64,000 nucleotides of DNA from contig JAGFBZ010003012.1 of the NCBI GenBank assembly GCA_018398805.1, forward strand, positions 1 through 64,000, written 5' to 3'. Position 1 is the stretch's first letter, and the number at the start of each line of letters is the position of its first letter. Position numbers and translations under genes: made by a program. The notes under the pieces were generated by a model. That model did not search any database, was not told where the DNA came from, and saw only the letters and a program-made list of their open reading frames with translations. This document shows positions 23,160-34,396 of this stretch, piece by piece. This stretch comes from Hirundichthys speculiger (taxonomy: Eukaryota > Chordata > Actinopteri > Beloniformes > Exocoetidae).

Positions 23160-24808
23160 ATGGATTTTATCCAGGGATCCAGTGTCAAAATACCCAACCA
23201 TTGTTGATGGTATAACCGAAGTAGCTCAGGATGAAGAAGTGATCGACTTCCTTAAGAAGTATGGTGCCATTCAACGCACTCTTTTGTATGATGATGAGTC
23301 TTCAGAGTTTCACAAAAACCTGATCGTCGAGTACTGCAGTGGCTCAGCTGTAGAAGCTTTGCAGCCACTTTTGCCATACAGACACACACTAAAGGGAAGA
23401 CCCCCTTGTCGTGTATAAGGTTGAAGCTTTCAGTAGTGTTTACACTTCCAAGCTAGGTAGCAGTGCTACTAAAACTTACCCGACAGAGCTAAAAGAGCTA
23501 GCAAAGCTAAGTGGCAAAGACTACGAAACAGTCTTAAGAGAAATGATGATGCAGATCAGTAGCGACGTTGAAAGCATGCAACCTGCAGATGAGCCGTCAC
23601 CTTTAGCACTCAGTGAGACCCCTGAGGGGTCCCCACAGCTCACCAGTCCTTTTCCAGGCCCACCTCAGAATGTCAGTGGCAAAAACGGTGCTATGTCAGC
23701 ACCAGTTCCTGATGAAAGACGTGTTCCATCCCTTTCTGCGAGTGATGTTAATCCGCCAGAGGTCCAGAAAGTAGTGGTTGAACACATTGTGAGGAGGGAG
23801 GACACAAGTTCTTTCTCGTCCCTTTCTGTCCGACTTCGCTCGTTTTCCGGAAAAACTCCCAGGCCGAACAGTGAAGTAGACTATGACACTTGGCGTTCAC
23901 ACATTGAACTCCTCTTGAACGATCCCAGCATGGCTCCTCTTCAAGTGTCTCGAAGGATCCTGGAGAGTTTGCTTTCACCTGCAGCAGACGTGGTAAAAGG
24001 TCTGTGCTCCAATTCACTGCCTTCAGCTTATTTGCAGCTTCTCGATTCTGCTTTTGGCGCAGTCGAGGATGCCGAAGAGCTGTTTGCTCAATTCATGAGT
24101 ACTCTTCAGGATCCTGGCGAAAAGCCATCAGCTTACCTGCAACGGTTGCAGCTCATGCTTAACCAGGCCATTAAGAGAGGGGGGGTTGCATCAGAGGAAG
24201 TAAGGAAACACCTCCTTAAACAATTTTGTAGAGGTTGCTGGGATGCCGCTCTGCTCTCTAGTTTACAACTTGAGCACAAGAAAAACTCTCCACCTTCGTT
24301 TTCAGAACTTCTGCTAACCCTTCGCACTGAGGAAGACAGACAGGCAGCCAAGGCTAGTCGCATGAGAAAACATGTAAGTTCCACAAGGCAGAGAGTCCAG
24401 CTCCAATCACAAACTAGCTGTAGTTTTGAACCAACAGAGAACTCAGAGACCTAACCTAGTACCATTGATGATCTTAGGAAGCAGGTAGCTAGTCTCCAGA
24501 GTCAGCTAACCACCTTAGCGTCTCAGAAAAAGTTCAGGAAGTTCAGTGATAGGGGTGCTACAGGAAAAACACAAGACAGAGTGTTAGCATCACACAGTAC
24601 ACAACCAGACATTTCAAAGCATCCAAGAAAGAACTACACAGTCAAACCCAGACCTTGGTATTGCATTAATTGCGGGGAGGATGGGCACATATCAACCTTT
24701 TGCACCAATAACTCAAACCCAACTTTAGTGACTGAAAAGAGAAGACAGTTAGAGGACAGACAGCGTGCGTGGGAACGACAGAACCATCCTGACCTACCTT
24801 TAAACTAG
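23160..24808 (+). pseudogene. Gypsy gag, PNMA-like, with CCHC knuckle
   Basis: The ATG at 23160 opens a short frame; most of the protein then lies in the frame starting about 23182. That frame (YPTIVDGITEV) ends at 23418 and hands over to the 23411 frame, so there are one or two frameshifts. The body resembles the PNMA/Gypsy capsid (LRSFSGKTPRPNSEVDYDTW, then KPSAYLQRLQLMLNQAI near 24121-24171). A TAA at 24452-24454 interrupts the frame, which is open again afterwards in the same phase. A CX2CX4HX4C zinc knuckle (CINCGEDGHISTFC) lies at about 24664-24705. The frame ends with TAG at 24806. It would form capsid and bind RNA if intact. Confidence 0.85.
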
Positions 24809-24822
24809 ACTCAGTCTCTGTC

Positions 24823-25341
24823 GTGGAGCAGACAGGGGCTGCAGAGAAGCAACCACGCTCCTCAAAGAAACGCAAGGTTCAAAAGTGTGCCATTTCAGAA
24901 CACTCTAAAAGAAGCCACTCTTTCAAGCTTCCTTCTGGGTTGGTAGGTACCAGAAGTACAGCTGAAGTGACCATCAACGGTAAGAAAGTTAACTGTCTTC
25001 TTGATACGGGGTCACAGGTCACCACCGTTCCTCACTCGTTTTATGAACAGCACTTACCTGAACAAGACATCAAACCCTTGCACGATCTCCTTGAGGTAGA
25101 GGGAGCAAACGAACAAGCCGTACCCTACCTAGGCTACATTGAAATGACTGTCGTCTTTCCACAGACTTTACTTGGTGTTTCGATCGAGGTACCTACCCTT
25201 GCTTTGGTTGTGCCTGATGTCAAGGCCACCACACAGTCTCTTGTGCTTATTGGTACCAACACCATGATGTCTTGTACGACACATTTTCTGAAGGTGAGCC
25301 AACCAACTATCAGCCAGGCCACTACGGCTATCAAGCTGTGA
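24823..25341 (+). pseudogene. Gypsy pol: aspartic protease region
   Basis: The reading frame holds the catalytic LLDTGSQ motif at about 25001-25021, in the context expected of retroviral-type aspartic proteases (EVTINGKKVNCLLDTGS). Further on is an IGTNT block, the second conserved segment. The frame is lost near 25262-25272, where it passes to the RT frame. That is probably a small indel, since the two frames overlap in meaning there. Confidence 0.85.
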
Positions 25342-27602
25342 TGAAGGTCCTTGAACTCAGACACAGACAGGCTAGCAATAGCCATGGCATGGTGAAGCTA
25401 CAAGGGAGAAACCCTGAGGTCATTCCGGCTGGAAAGACCGTTGTCATCGAGGGTACTGCTGTAGCTAACAACTTCCAGAATGAAAAGACTGTTGTTGAGC
25501 ATTCATCTTCATTTCCTTTGCCTGGCGGCTTAATAGTGAAGACTTGCTTGGTTGACCTTCCCAACCAGGGACCCTTTAAGCTACCAGTCATTGTTAATAA
25601 TATATCTGAACATGATGTTGTCATCCCCGCAGGGTGTAAACCTGCAGACATCAGTGCTTACCAGAGCGTCTTGTCCCAAGCAAGTCAAACAGCCAATGCT
25701 GAGTCATCTCAGAAGTCAAACTTGCACTTCAACTTTGGCGATTCACCAATCTCACCCGATTGGAAAGAGCGCATTGTCCAGAAGCTCCATAGCATGCCAG
25801 AAGTATTTGCCCAACATGACTTGGATTTTGGGCGAACAGATAAAGTGTCGCATCATATCAAGCTTTCAGATGAGACTCCCTTCAAGCTGCGGCCTCGGCC
25901 AATTCATCCGGCTGATGTTGAGGCCGTTCGCAAGCACATTCAAGAACTCTTGCACACTGGGGTAATAAGGGAGTCTGAGTCACCCTTTTTGTCCCCAATT
26001 GTAGTGGTCAGAAAAAAGGACGGTACAGTCCGACTCTGCATTGACTACCACAAGCTGAATCTGCAGACGATAAAGGACGCGTATGCTCTTCCAAAGTTGG
26101 AAGACACTTTCTCTGCACTTTCAGGTTTTCAGTGGTTTTCGGTCCTTGAGCTGAAGTCTGGTTATTACCAGATTGAAGTCGAAGAGAAAGACAAATCCAA
26201 GACAGCATTCGTATGCCCTCTTGGGTTTTGGGAGTTCAACAGGATGCCACAGGGCGTGACAAATGCACCAAGTACCTTTCAAAGGTTAATGGAAAAATGC
26301 ATGGGCGATATACATTTAAAGGAGGTCTTGGTTTTCTTGGACAACCTGATTGTCTTCTCAAAGACCTTGGAGGAGCATGAAGCCCGTCTTATGAAAGTTC
26401 TTGGTCGTTTGAAGGAGTTTGGTCTAAAACTCTCACCTGAGAAGTGTTCTTTTTTCCAGACATCAGTCAAGTACCTCGGACATGTCGTCTCAAGGAACGG
26501 GGTTGAGACTGACCCGGAGAAAGTCGCTTCTCTCAAAACTTGGCCAGTCCCTTCGAACCTGCGAGAATTGAGGTCATTCTTGGGGTTTGCTGGGTACTAC
26601 AGGAGGTTTGTGAAGGGATATTCTACCATCGTGAAGCCCCTGCACGGCCTTACCTCTGGTTACCCACCCCCACGTAAGAGATCCAACTTGAGAAAACCAG
26701 TTGATCGGACTTACCACGACCCAAAGGAGCCCTTTGGAGGTCGTTGGACATCTGCTTGTCAGCAGGCATTCGAGCAGGTCATCAAAGCACTTACCACCGC
26801 TCCAGTCTTGGGCTTTGCCGATCCTCAAAAGCCGTGTGTACTACACACCGATGCTAGCACCAGTGGCCTTGGTGTCGTTCTTAATCAAGAACAGGAAGGT
26901 CAGCTCCGGGTCATAGCTTATGCGAGTAGGGGGCTATCGTGGAGTGAGAGCCGGTACCCAGCCCATAAGCTGGAATTCTTGGCACTTAAGTGGTCAGTGA
27001 CCGAAAAATTCAGTGACTATCTTTATGGAAATCACTTCACCGTGGTTATTGACAGTAACCCATTGACATATATTTTGACCACTGCGAAACTCGATGCAAC
27101 GAGTTATAGATGGCTTGCAACATTGTCTACCTTTTCATTCAAACTTGTGTACAGACCGCGGAAACAAAACTCAGACGCCTTTGGATTGTCGCGCAGACCC
27201 CATGGTGAACTGTCGGACGATTCCAAGTCACAGAAGGAGAGGGAGCGTATCTGTCAGTTCACTCACGACCATCTCTCTGACCCAGACAATATCGACGCTG
27301 TCGACCAAGCTGTTGTTCAAGCTATTTGTGAGAGGCAGTTTGTTTACAGTGACGATCTTGATGTTCATGGTGGTGCTACTTTGGTTGAAACTCTTACCAC
27401 CTCCACAAGAGCTGTACCTGACAGCTATGGGAAAGAGGATCAGCTTGGAGGATTGCCGTTCATCCCTCACTTAACTGAGGTCGAGTTAGCGAGCAAACAA
27501 AGGGCAGATCAATGCTTGAGACATGTCATTCATCAGCTTGAGTGCGGGGAGAAGCCACCCCCACACTACGTAGCGAATTCCCAGAACTTCCACTCTTGTT
27601 GA
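25272..27602 (+). pseudogene. Gypsy pol: reverse transcriptase and RNase H
   Basis: The frame is open for about 776 codons. RT fingers and palm are present (IRESESPFLSPIVVVRKKDG, CIDYHKLNLQT, LELKSGYYQIEV, PQGVTNAPSTFQRLM). The catalytic box at 26334-26345 reads F-L-D-N instead of F-L-D-D. The codon AAC at 26343-26345 replaces the second essential Asp, consistent with a G-to-A change, and should abolish polymerisation. The connection and RNase H domains follow (LHTDASTSGLGVVLNQ, then KLEFLALKWSVTEKFSDYL and NPLTYI). A frameshift near 27550-27570 moves the reading to the integrase frame. Confidence 0.93.
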
Positions 27603-29533
27603 GAGAGCTACAGGGCCTTGAGCTCCTCAATAATGTCCTTTACCGAAGACGTCAAGTTGGCGCCCAGACTTCATATCAGCTGGTCTTACCGGCTGAGCTC
27701 CGTGGCATGGTCTTGACGAGTTTACATGATCACATGGGACACATGGGCGCCGATCGTACTTTAGATCTTGCTAGGACGAGGTTCTTTTGGCCTAAGATGG
27801 CTTTAGATGTTGAAAACAAGGTGAAAACCTGCGGCAGATGTGTACGCCGAAAGGCATTGCCAGAGAAAGCAGCACCGTTAGTCAATATCAACACTTCGAG
27901 ACCTCTTGAGTTACTTTGCATGGATTTCCTTTCTTTGGAACCCGACAGCAGTGGGACAAAGGACATCCTTGTCATCACAGATCACTTTACGAAGTTTGCG
28001 GTTGCCATTCCAACGGCCAACCAGAAAGCCCGAACCGTGGCGAAGTGTCTGTGGGACAATTTCATTGTACATTACGGGTTCCCTGAAAGACTTCATAGTG
28101 ATCAGGGACCCAATTTCGAGTCTCATATGATAAAGGAACTTTGTCAAGTAGCCGGCATACATAAGGTGAGGACAACGCCGTACCACCCTCGTGGTAACCC
28201 TGTCGAGCGATTTAAACGCACCTTATTGAACATGCTGGGTACTTTGGAGAACCAAGAGAAGTCACGGTGGCGTGAGTTTGTCAAACCCTTAGTTCACGCC
28301 TACAACTGTACAAGGAACGAGGTAATTGGGTTCACGCCATACGAACTCATGTTCGGCCGCCAGCCTCGCTTACCAGTCGATCTCGCTTTTGGTTTGCCTA
28401 TGCAGGGTGGTCAGCACATGCCGCACTCTCAGTATGTCCAGACTCTTAAGTCTCGTCTTCAGGAAAGCTACAAGATGGCAACAACAAATGCTGTGAAAAC
28501 AGCAAGCCGAAACAAAACAAGATATGACAGGCGTGTGACAGCGTCAGACTTGGATGTTGGAGACTGAGTTCTCATCAGAAATGTCCGCTTACGCGGAAAG
28601 CACAAAATTTCCGATAAATGGGAAGCAACGGTCCATGTTGTGGTAAGTAGAGCTGGAACACTCCCAGTGTACACGGTCAAACCCGAGAACCAGGAGGGTC
28701 TTTCGAGAACATTACATCGGGACTTACTACTTCCATGCGGATACTTACCGACAGAGGACAGCGATCCTGTTCCACAGTCTGGGAAGCATAGGCCATCCAC
28801 TCGTGCAAATCCTTCCACAGATGAAACAATCCCCTCGGACGAGGAGGAAGATGAGATCATCCCAATCTATTGGTTCAGGGATCCTTTAAGTGTTCAGGTC
28901 CCAACTTTTCATAGCACAGCTCAGTTGGATCCAGGGGTTTCCCCTGAGCAAGAAACACAGAGTCAGATACTTCCACTTGATCATCTTGTCGAGAGTTCTC
29001 CAAATGTTCAACGTGTTGATTACTTACCGGAAAGTGACAAAGAACCATTAAGGCATGACTGTATGACAGACGTCCCCCTGGTACTTGACCAGCCCGCCAG
29101 TCAGCCAAGTGACATTGAACATTCAACTACTGACACAGCCGCAGTGGCTGAACCAATGCACTTGACTGAAAATGACATTCATGACACACATACCTGTCAC
29201 AAACTTCCAGATGTTCCAGGTGACACTGGTGGCAATGAGGCAGTAGGTACGTGTACATCTGAAGCACATGAACAAGAACAGGTTAGTTCTGTCAGATGTT
29301 CAACGCGGACCAAAGACCAACCTAACAGACTCACATACACAGAACTAGGTAGTCCATTGTTAACTATGATGCAGTCATTCCTTCGTGGCTTATCCACAGT
29401 AGTTAATACTGCTTTGAACAAGAATCCTGTAATTTCCTCTTCTTTAACTTCCCAGGTAGTAACTACTCAGCCTTTGCCATGTCCAGGGACGTACATGAGC
29501 TCAGGGGCGGAAAGTGTAGCCCAGGCTTCATAA
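27542..29533 (+). pseudogene. Gypsy pol: integrase with long C-terminal extension
   Basis: An H2C2 zinc-binding N-terminus (HDHMGHMGADRT, then CGRCVRRK) is followed by the DDE core: Asp in LLCMDFLSLE, Asp in LHSDQGPNF and Glu in GNPVERFKRTL. An in-frame TGA at 28565-28567 interrupts the C-terminal domain. The same frame is open again from 28568 to 29533. The extension is acidic and Ser/Thr/Pro-rich, and I recognise no chromodomain. The stop could be a CGA-to-TGA transition. Apart from it the integrase looks complete. Confidence 0.92.
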
Positions 29534-31210
29534 GCTGTAGAAAAGTTAGAAGGGAAAAAGAGTAAAGTCCGTTTATTTAGTCTGAATGAGTGTATGAGAG
29601 GGATAGCTGGCATTTATGGGGTTAACTGCACCACGCAGAGTAGAGAGAGCAGTGCGTCATGACGCCACGGGCTAATCGCGCTGCGGTTGCCCACAGCACT
29701 CTGAGAAATAGTTAGAATGGGAGAAGAAGTTTGTACTGTCCGGCTGCATGAGTAACGCTTGCCTGAAAAAAGTATCCAAAAGTGGTTAAAGCAGAGTGAA
29801 ATGGTCAGAATCCACCGCGAGCCGGACCCACGGAGATCACTGTTGATGATACAAGCTCGGCGGTGAGTTTATTGTGCATTCTGCGTCGAGTAAAAGTGTG
29901 TTAGCCACCAGTGCTTATTTAGCTGCTAAATGCTGATTTGATACCATGTGCGTTAACAGAGTGAAATGGTCAGAATCCACCGCGAGCCGAACCCACGGAG
30001 TTCACGGTTGATGATACAAGCTCGGCGGTGAGTTTATTGTGCATTTTGACGGAGTTAGTGTCGAGTGAAAGTGTGTTAGCCACCAGTGCTGGGTTGGCTA
30101 CTAAATCCTAGTTTGATGCCCTGTGCGTTGGCCACTGGGGTGGCGGGCTGTGTGGTTTTGCATTGAGCTCAGCTAACAACAGAGCTAATGGACGAGCTAA
30201 TGGCTAATATGGAGGGTTAATACAGATACAATGCTAAGCTACTGTGTGAATGTGTGGATGAGTGAATCTGTGTGTGTAGCTGTGTGTGTGCACATCGGGT
30301 GTGTAGTGTGTGTGTACGTGCGCCAGGTGTGTGTGTATTGTGTGCGTGTGAGGAAAAAGGAGGGGTAAATTTATTTTATTCCTTTATTTCATCATTTTAT
30401 CCAAAGAATTGATGCTAAAAAGATTTAATTTGAGTTATTAGAGAAATTTCATTTGATTCACACTGAATTTGCACTGAAAAAATGATAATAATATATTTTA
30501 TTATTATAAATAAATATTTTTGTTTATTTAAATTAACACATAGGTCATATTTATGTTTATGTTTATGTTTATTTTAACCAAGAATTTATGACCTATAGTA
30601 ATTTAATTTGACTGACATAAATGAATGTGACCTGTTCTATAGGTCAGGTTTTTTGAGAGGATGTGATTCGGTGACACTTGATGTTGAAAGAGAGGACATC
30701 AGCGCCACCAGTAGTCGACGATAGAGAGAAGATACCGGCACTGGATAGCCACCAGGCGGCTTCCAGACACCTGTTGGACCAACGGATCCAGAGAATTAGA
30801 TGGCGAGCCGGAACAGAGGAATGCAGGACAACTGAACTTACCTCCCAAACCTGCAGTGTGGTAGGACAGTGAGATACCCAAAGATTAAAGGGCCCCAACG
30901 AAATAAAAAAGCACTGAGCTCATAATAAGAGAAAGAAAAGACAATACAGACTAAACACAACACTATTTTTTTATTTTATTTTGCGCGCAATTTGTTATTT
31001 TTCATATGTTAGAAAAGATTGTTGTCATTGTTCTCTTGTTGTTGACAATACATTTTGAAAGTAAACCTTGTGTGAGTGTGTTCAATGTTGGTGTTCCATA
31101 CTGGGCTCCATGAGCGTTATCTTAGACTTCTGATAACTAGCCCAAACTCTGAACTGAAACTGAAACCAAATATTAGCACATGTAACTTTCTTAGGCAGAC
31201 AGGGGTTACA
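29515..31210 (+). repeat. Gypsy 3' LTR (1696 bp)
   Basis: It matches the 5' LTR along its length with scattered substitutions and a few small indels, for example a short ATTTC-type duplication near 30440 and TTATGTTTATG repeats near 30553. It starts TGTAGCCCAGG and ends GGGTTACA. The last codons of the pol frame overlap its first about 19 bp. Confidence 0.95.
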
Positions 31211-31608
31211 CATACTTATTTATTTATTCACTCTTTTTCTAAACTCACCTGATTTATCATAATTTGTTTTTCCTTTTTTACATTTTATTTCTTTCCTTAT
31301 TTTTTTGTATATATTTCCTATGCTTAGAGTTAAGTTTAATTTATTTAACTGTTGGTGTTGCTGATAATTAGTACCAATTCTTATGTTTATATGAAGGGAG
31401 ATAAAGTGAGAATTTCATTGCTTGGTGTGACAATGTGTTGTTTTTTTTTTGTTTTTTTTTTGTGCTGGTGACAATAAATCTTGAATGAATGAATTACTAA
31501 AATACAATTTTGAATGATGATTGAAAAAAACTGAATTTTTACATTAAAAACATTCTTTAAACATTGAACTAAAAGATCTTCTCAAAACAAAAGTGATAGA
31601 TACTTTAC

Positions 31609-31958
31609 CTGCTGTGTGCTCATTCCCTCCTCGTGTTCATAGATGCTTTCCTCTTTTTGACCATCATTCCTCTCTTTCTTCCTCTCCATCTCCATATGTT
31701 CCTGCTCTTCATCATTTGGACCAGCCTCATCAGTCTCCAACTGAATCAATTTCCCAGCAATTTCTAGAGAGTCTCTCTCTAGTGCTGGAGCTGATGGGGC
31801 TGAGGCCACTTCATGTCCAGCTGGTTCCACTGGTGGGCATAACAGTGCTGGAATTGGCTCTTTGATTGATTCTACAACACCATCAATCTTCTGGACTGAG
31901 ATTCCCTGATATTCTTGCTCTGGGTCCAGGTCTGATACTTCTGGAACATCCTCCAAAA
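31609..31958 (-). CDS. MuRF-type TRIM gene, acidic C-terminal exon
   Basis: The exon is 350 nt. The acceptor is ...CTCATTAG|TTTT and the donor ...CAGCAG|GTAAAG. It starts in phase 1, joining the G left by the exon at 43728-43852, and ends in phase 0. The encoded about 116 residues begin VLEDVPEVSDLDPEQEY and are rich in Glu, Asp, Pro and Lys, ending near EEGMSTQQ. MuRF proteins carry an acidic tail after the COS box, and this exon is in that position. The terminal exon with the stop codon was not identified. The residue sequence alone would not identify the family; the link rests on phase, strand and position. Confidence 0.7.
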
Positions 31959-32631
31959 CTAATGAGTGACAACAAAATAAAGTAATAATGAATGTATTTC
32001 TGCATGACATTTAAAAGTCTGGTTAAAAGTGTTGAGGCTCTGATGATGAACAGCCAAAAAATATTACAGATAAATATATTAATTACAGTGAATGAAACTT
32101 TACGCTCCAAAATATTCTGTGCATTTCAAAGGGAAAAATAATATTCTTGCTCTTTATGTAATACATCAACTAAGGAACCTTGGATTTTTATCAGGTACAC
32201 CTGTTAATAATTAAACAGTTAACAGTATTTAGTATTAACAGGTTAATAGGTCTCCCTTCTGTCCTCTCGCCCATAAAGGCTCACACAATATGTGTTACAT
32301 TGTGTAACATTGTGTTACTCGAGGCCTTATCTCAGCTCCTCACTTAATTTGCTACACACAGTAAGGGTAGTCATCAGATGTTTTTTTTTTTTTTTTTTTT
32401 TTTTAAGATTCTGGCAAAATATGAATTGGCTCAAACTGCCATAAGATAGAGAAAAAAACAGCATTAAAGCAATAGAATTGTCTGAAGATCTGCCTGAAGC
32501 TCCCCCATGTCACAATCATAATACCAAGATACTTATATGATGTTACAACGTCTATAGGTAATCCATGTAACACATCATGTCACAAAAGTGGCTATATTTT
32601 TTGAACATGACAATGATTCCAATGGTCTCCA

Positions 32632-32870
32632 CAGTAGAGGTCCTCATGGGTCCACTTTCATTGACCCGAACCCGAATCGACCCATGAAAATTCAACCCAA
32701 AACCAACCCGACCCAAGCTATTGTCATAAGTACGGGTTCCGAACCCGAATGGACCTGCAATATTTGAACCCGGAACCGACCTGAGCCGAGTCTTTAGTTT
32801 CCGATCATAACCCGAACCAAGATACCCGAATAGAACCAAGACAATACAGCCCATAGTTGCTCATGTTCAA
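32632..32870. repeat. CCGAACCC-rich repeat, possible hAT remnant
   Basis: Repeated ACCCGAA/GACCCGA words occur over about 200 bp, starting TAGAGGTCCTCATGGGTCC. The pattern resembles termini of some fish hAT elements, but I found no matching second end. It lies in the intron between the exons at 31.6-32.0 and 43.7-43.9 kb. Confidence 0.4.
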
Positions 32871-33836
32871 AGTTGTCTAGCGTTGAATAAAACTTTGATT
32901 TTCTTACCTAAACGTCTTCTTCAAATCAAATCAAATCAAATCAAATCAAACTTTATTTATATAGCACTTTTCATACATTAAAAATGCAACCCAAAGTGCT
33001 GCACAAAATAAAACAAAACAGGATCATAACAGATAATAAAAACCCGTCCATCTCTCCCCCACACATACACAGCACACACACGCACACACATTCACACTCA
33101 AAGCACAAAGTAAAAGTAGTTCAGTAACATGGCAGGACACTGAGGATCCAGGTGAGGAAATACCACCTCTGGGAAGCCATCCACACTGAAAGGCACCACA
33201 GCCCATGGCCACAGGGGGCGCCGTCTAGACTCTACACATTATGCAGACAACCCCCCCAGTCCTCAAGGCCTGAGGGATCTCCAAGACGACGCCCCTGCGG
33301 GCAGACCAGACACAACTCCCAGTGTGGCAGGCCCCCATGAGGAAACACAGGAGGCGAACTTAAAGATTAAAAGACAGTTAAAAAAAATGATAAAAACAGA
33401 CAATAGGTAAAATAATAATAAAATGTAATGTATAAAATGTGAAAATGTAAAAGTTTAGAATTTAAAAATAAAATTTACAAATATAATGATAATAAAATTC
33501 AAAGACTTCAAATAAATTTAAGACTTAAATTAAATCATTAAAATCAATTAGATTAAGAACAGTAGAATAAAAGATCTAAGAGTAAAAGAAATCATGTAAA
33601 AGCCCGGTTAAAAGGGTGAGTCTTGAGCCTCCTTTTAAAAATCTCAACAGTCTCTTTGGTCCTGATGTTCTCTGACAGGCCGTTACACAGATGAGGACCA
33701 GAACCAGGACCAGAACCTCCAGGCTGTTACACAGATGAGGGCCATAATGGCTGAATGTAGCCTCACCGTGGGTTTTTGTTCTAACTCTTGGTTTGATTAA
33801 AAGTCCAGTGCCAGAGATCCTTCTTCAGAAGGGGCT

Positions 33837-34163
33837 TCACCACTGCTGTTTTGAAGGCAGTGGGAAGAGACCCGTCTGAAGAGAGCAATTTACTATATTT
33901 AAAATCTGTTCCTCAAAGAATCCATAAAATGTTTTGAAAAGTGATGTGGGGATTTGATCTAAAAGGCAGGGTGTTGGGTTTACTTGGGAAAAAAACTCAA
34001 CCAAGTGTCCTTGCACCAACCAGGGCAAAACTCTCCAGTGTTTCCTCAGGTAAAAGCAACAGTTCAGGTGTGTTAAAAGTAATATTCTGTTGAGGTAAAA
34101 GACTGTATCTGATATTATCAATTTTACTTCTGAAGTGGTCTGCAAAGTCCTCACAGAGGGCAT
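33837..34163 (-). pseudogene. LINE ORF2: start of RT domain
   Basis: Minus-strand residues FSQVNPTPCLLDQIPTSLFK and a following INIVNCSLQTGLFP-like block match the region just before RT motif 1 in L2/CR1-type LINEs. The frame then breaks and no catalytic RT motif follows; 33000-33830 is non-coding in every frame. Confidence 0.65.
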
Positions 34164-34396
34164 CTGTTGGCATCATGGAGGATTTATTAAAATTGGTGTT
34201 GGTTAAAAGATTGATGGTGGAGAAAAGAAATTTAAGGTTTTTTTATTGTCTGTGAGGAGTTTTGAGAAATGGGATATCCTTGCGTTCTGTACTGCATTAT
34301 TGTAGGTTTTGAGTTGGTTGGTAATATTTCATAATTAACTGTCAATTCATTTTTCCCCACCTCCTTTCAGCACTCCTGCATTTTCTTTTCAATTCT

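Larger units (their letters stand above)
21399..31214 (+). mobile_element. full-length Ty3/Gypsy LTR retrotransposon
   Basis: The element is 21403-31210 (9808 bp). Two nearly identical LTRs start TGTAGCCC and end GGGGTTACA. A 4-bp TSD CATA flanks it (21399-21402 and 31211-31214). The order is gag (PNMA-like plus CCHC), protease, RT, RNase H, integrase, which is Ty3/Gypsy order. A purine-rich stretch AGGGGCGGAAAG just before the 3' LTR is the likely polypurine tract. A possible primer-binding site begins near 23106 (TGGCAAGCCAGCC). Several disabling changes in gag and pol are listed under those entries. Confidence 0.96.
21150..31497 (+). mobile_element. LINE 3' end split by the Gypsy insertion
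   Basis: Left part 21150-21402 encodes a short LINE C-terminus (PQYKILPSGR, then an SRLLNDTAQ block) followed by 3' UTR. Right part 31215-31497 continues the UTR and ends GACAATAAATCTTGAATGAATG, a typical fish LINE end. The intervening 21403-31210 is the Gypsy element with its CATA duplication, so the LINE was the target. Confidence 0.6.

Noticed and set aside
31609..31958. FSD2 or CMYA5 as the host gene
   Set aside because: Both share a COS-type region, but the E-N-S exon start, the Q-E-x-K spacing and the acidic tail fit MuRF-type TRIM proteins better.
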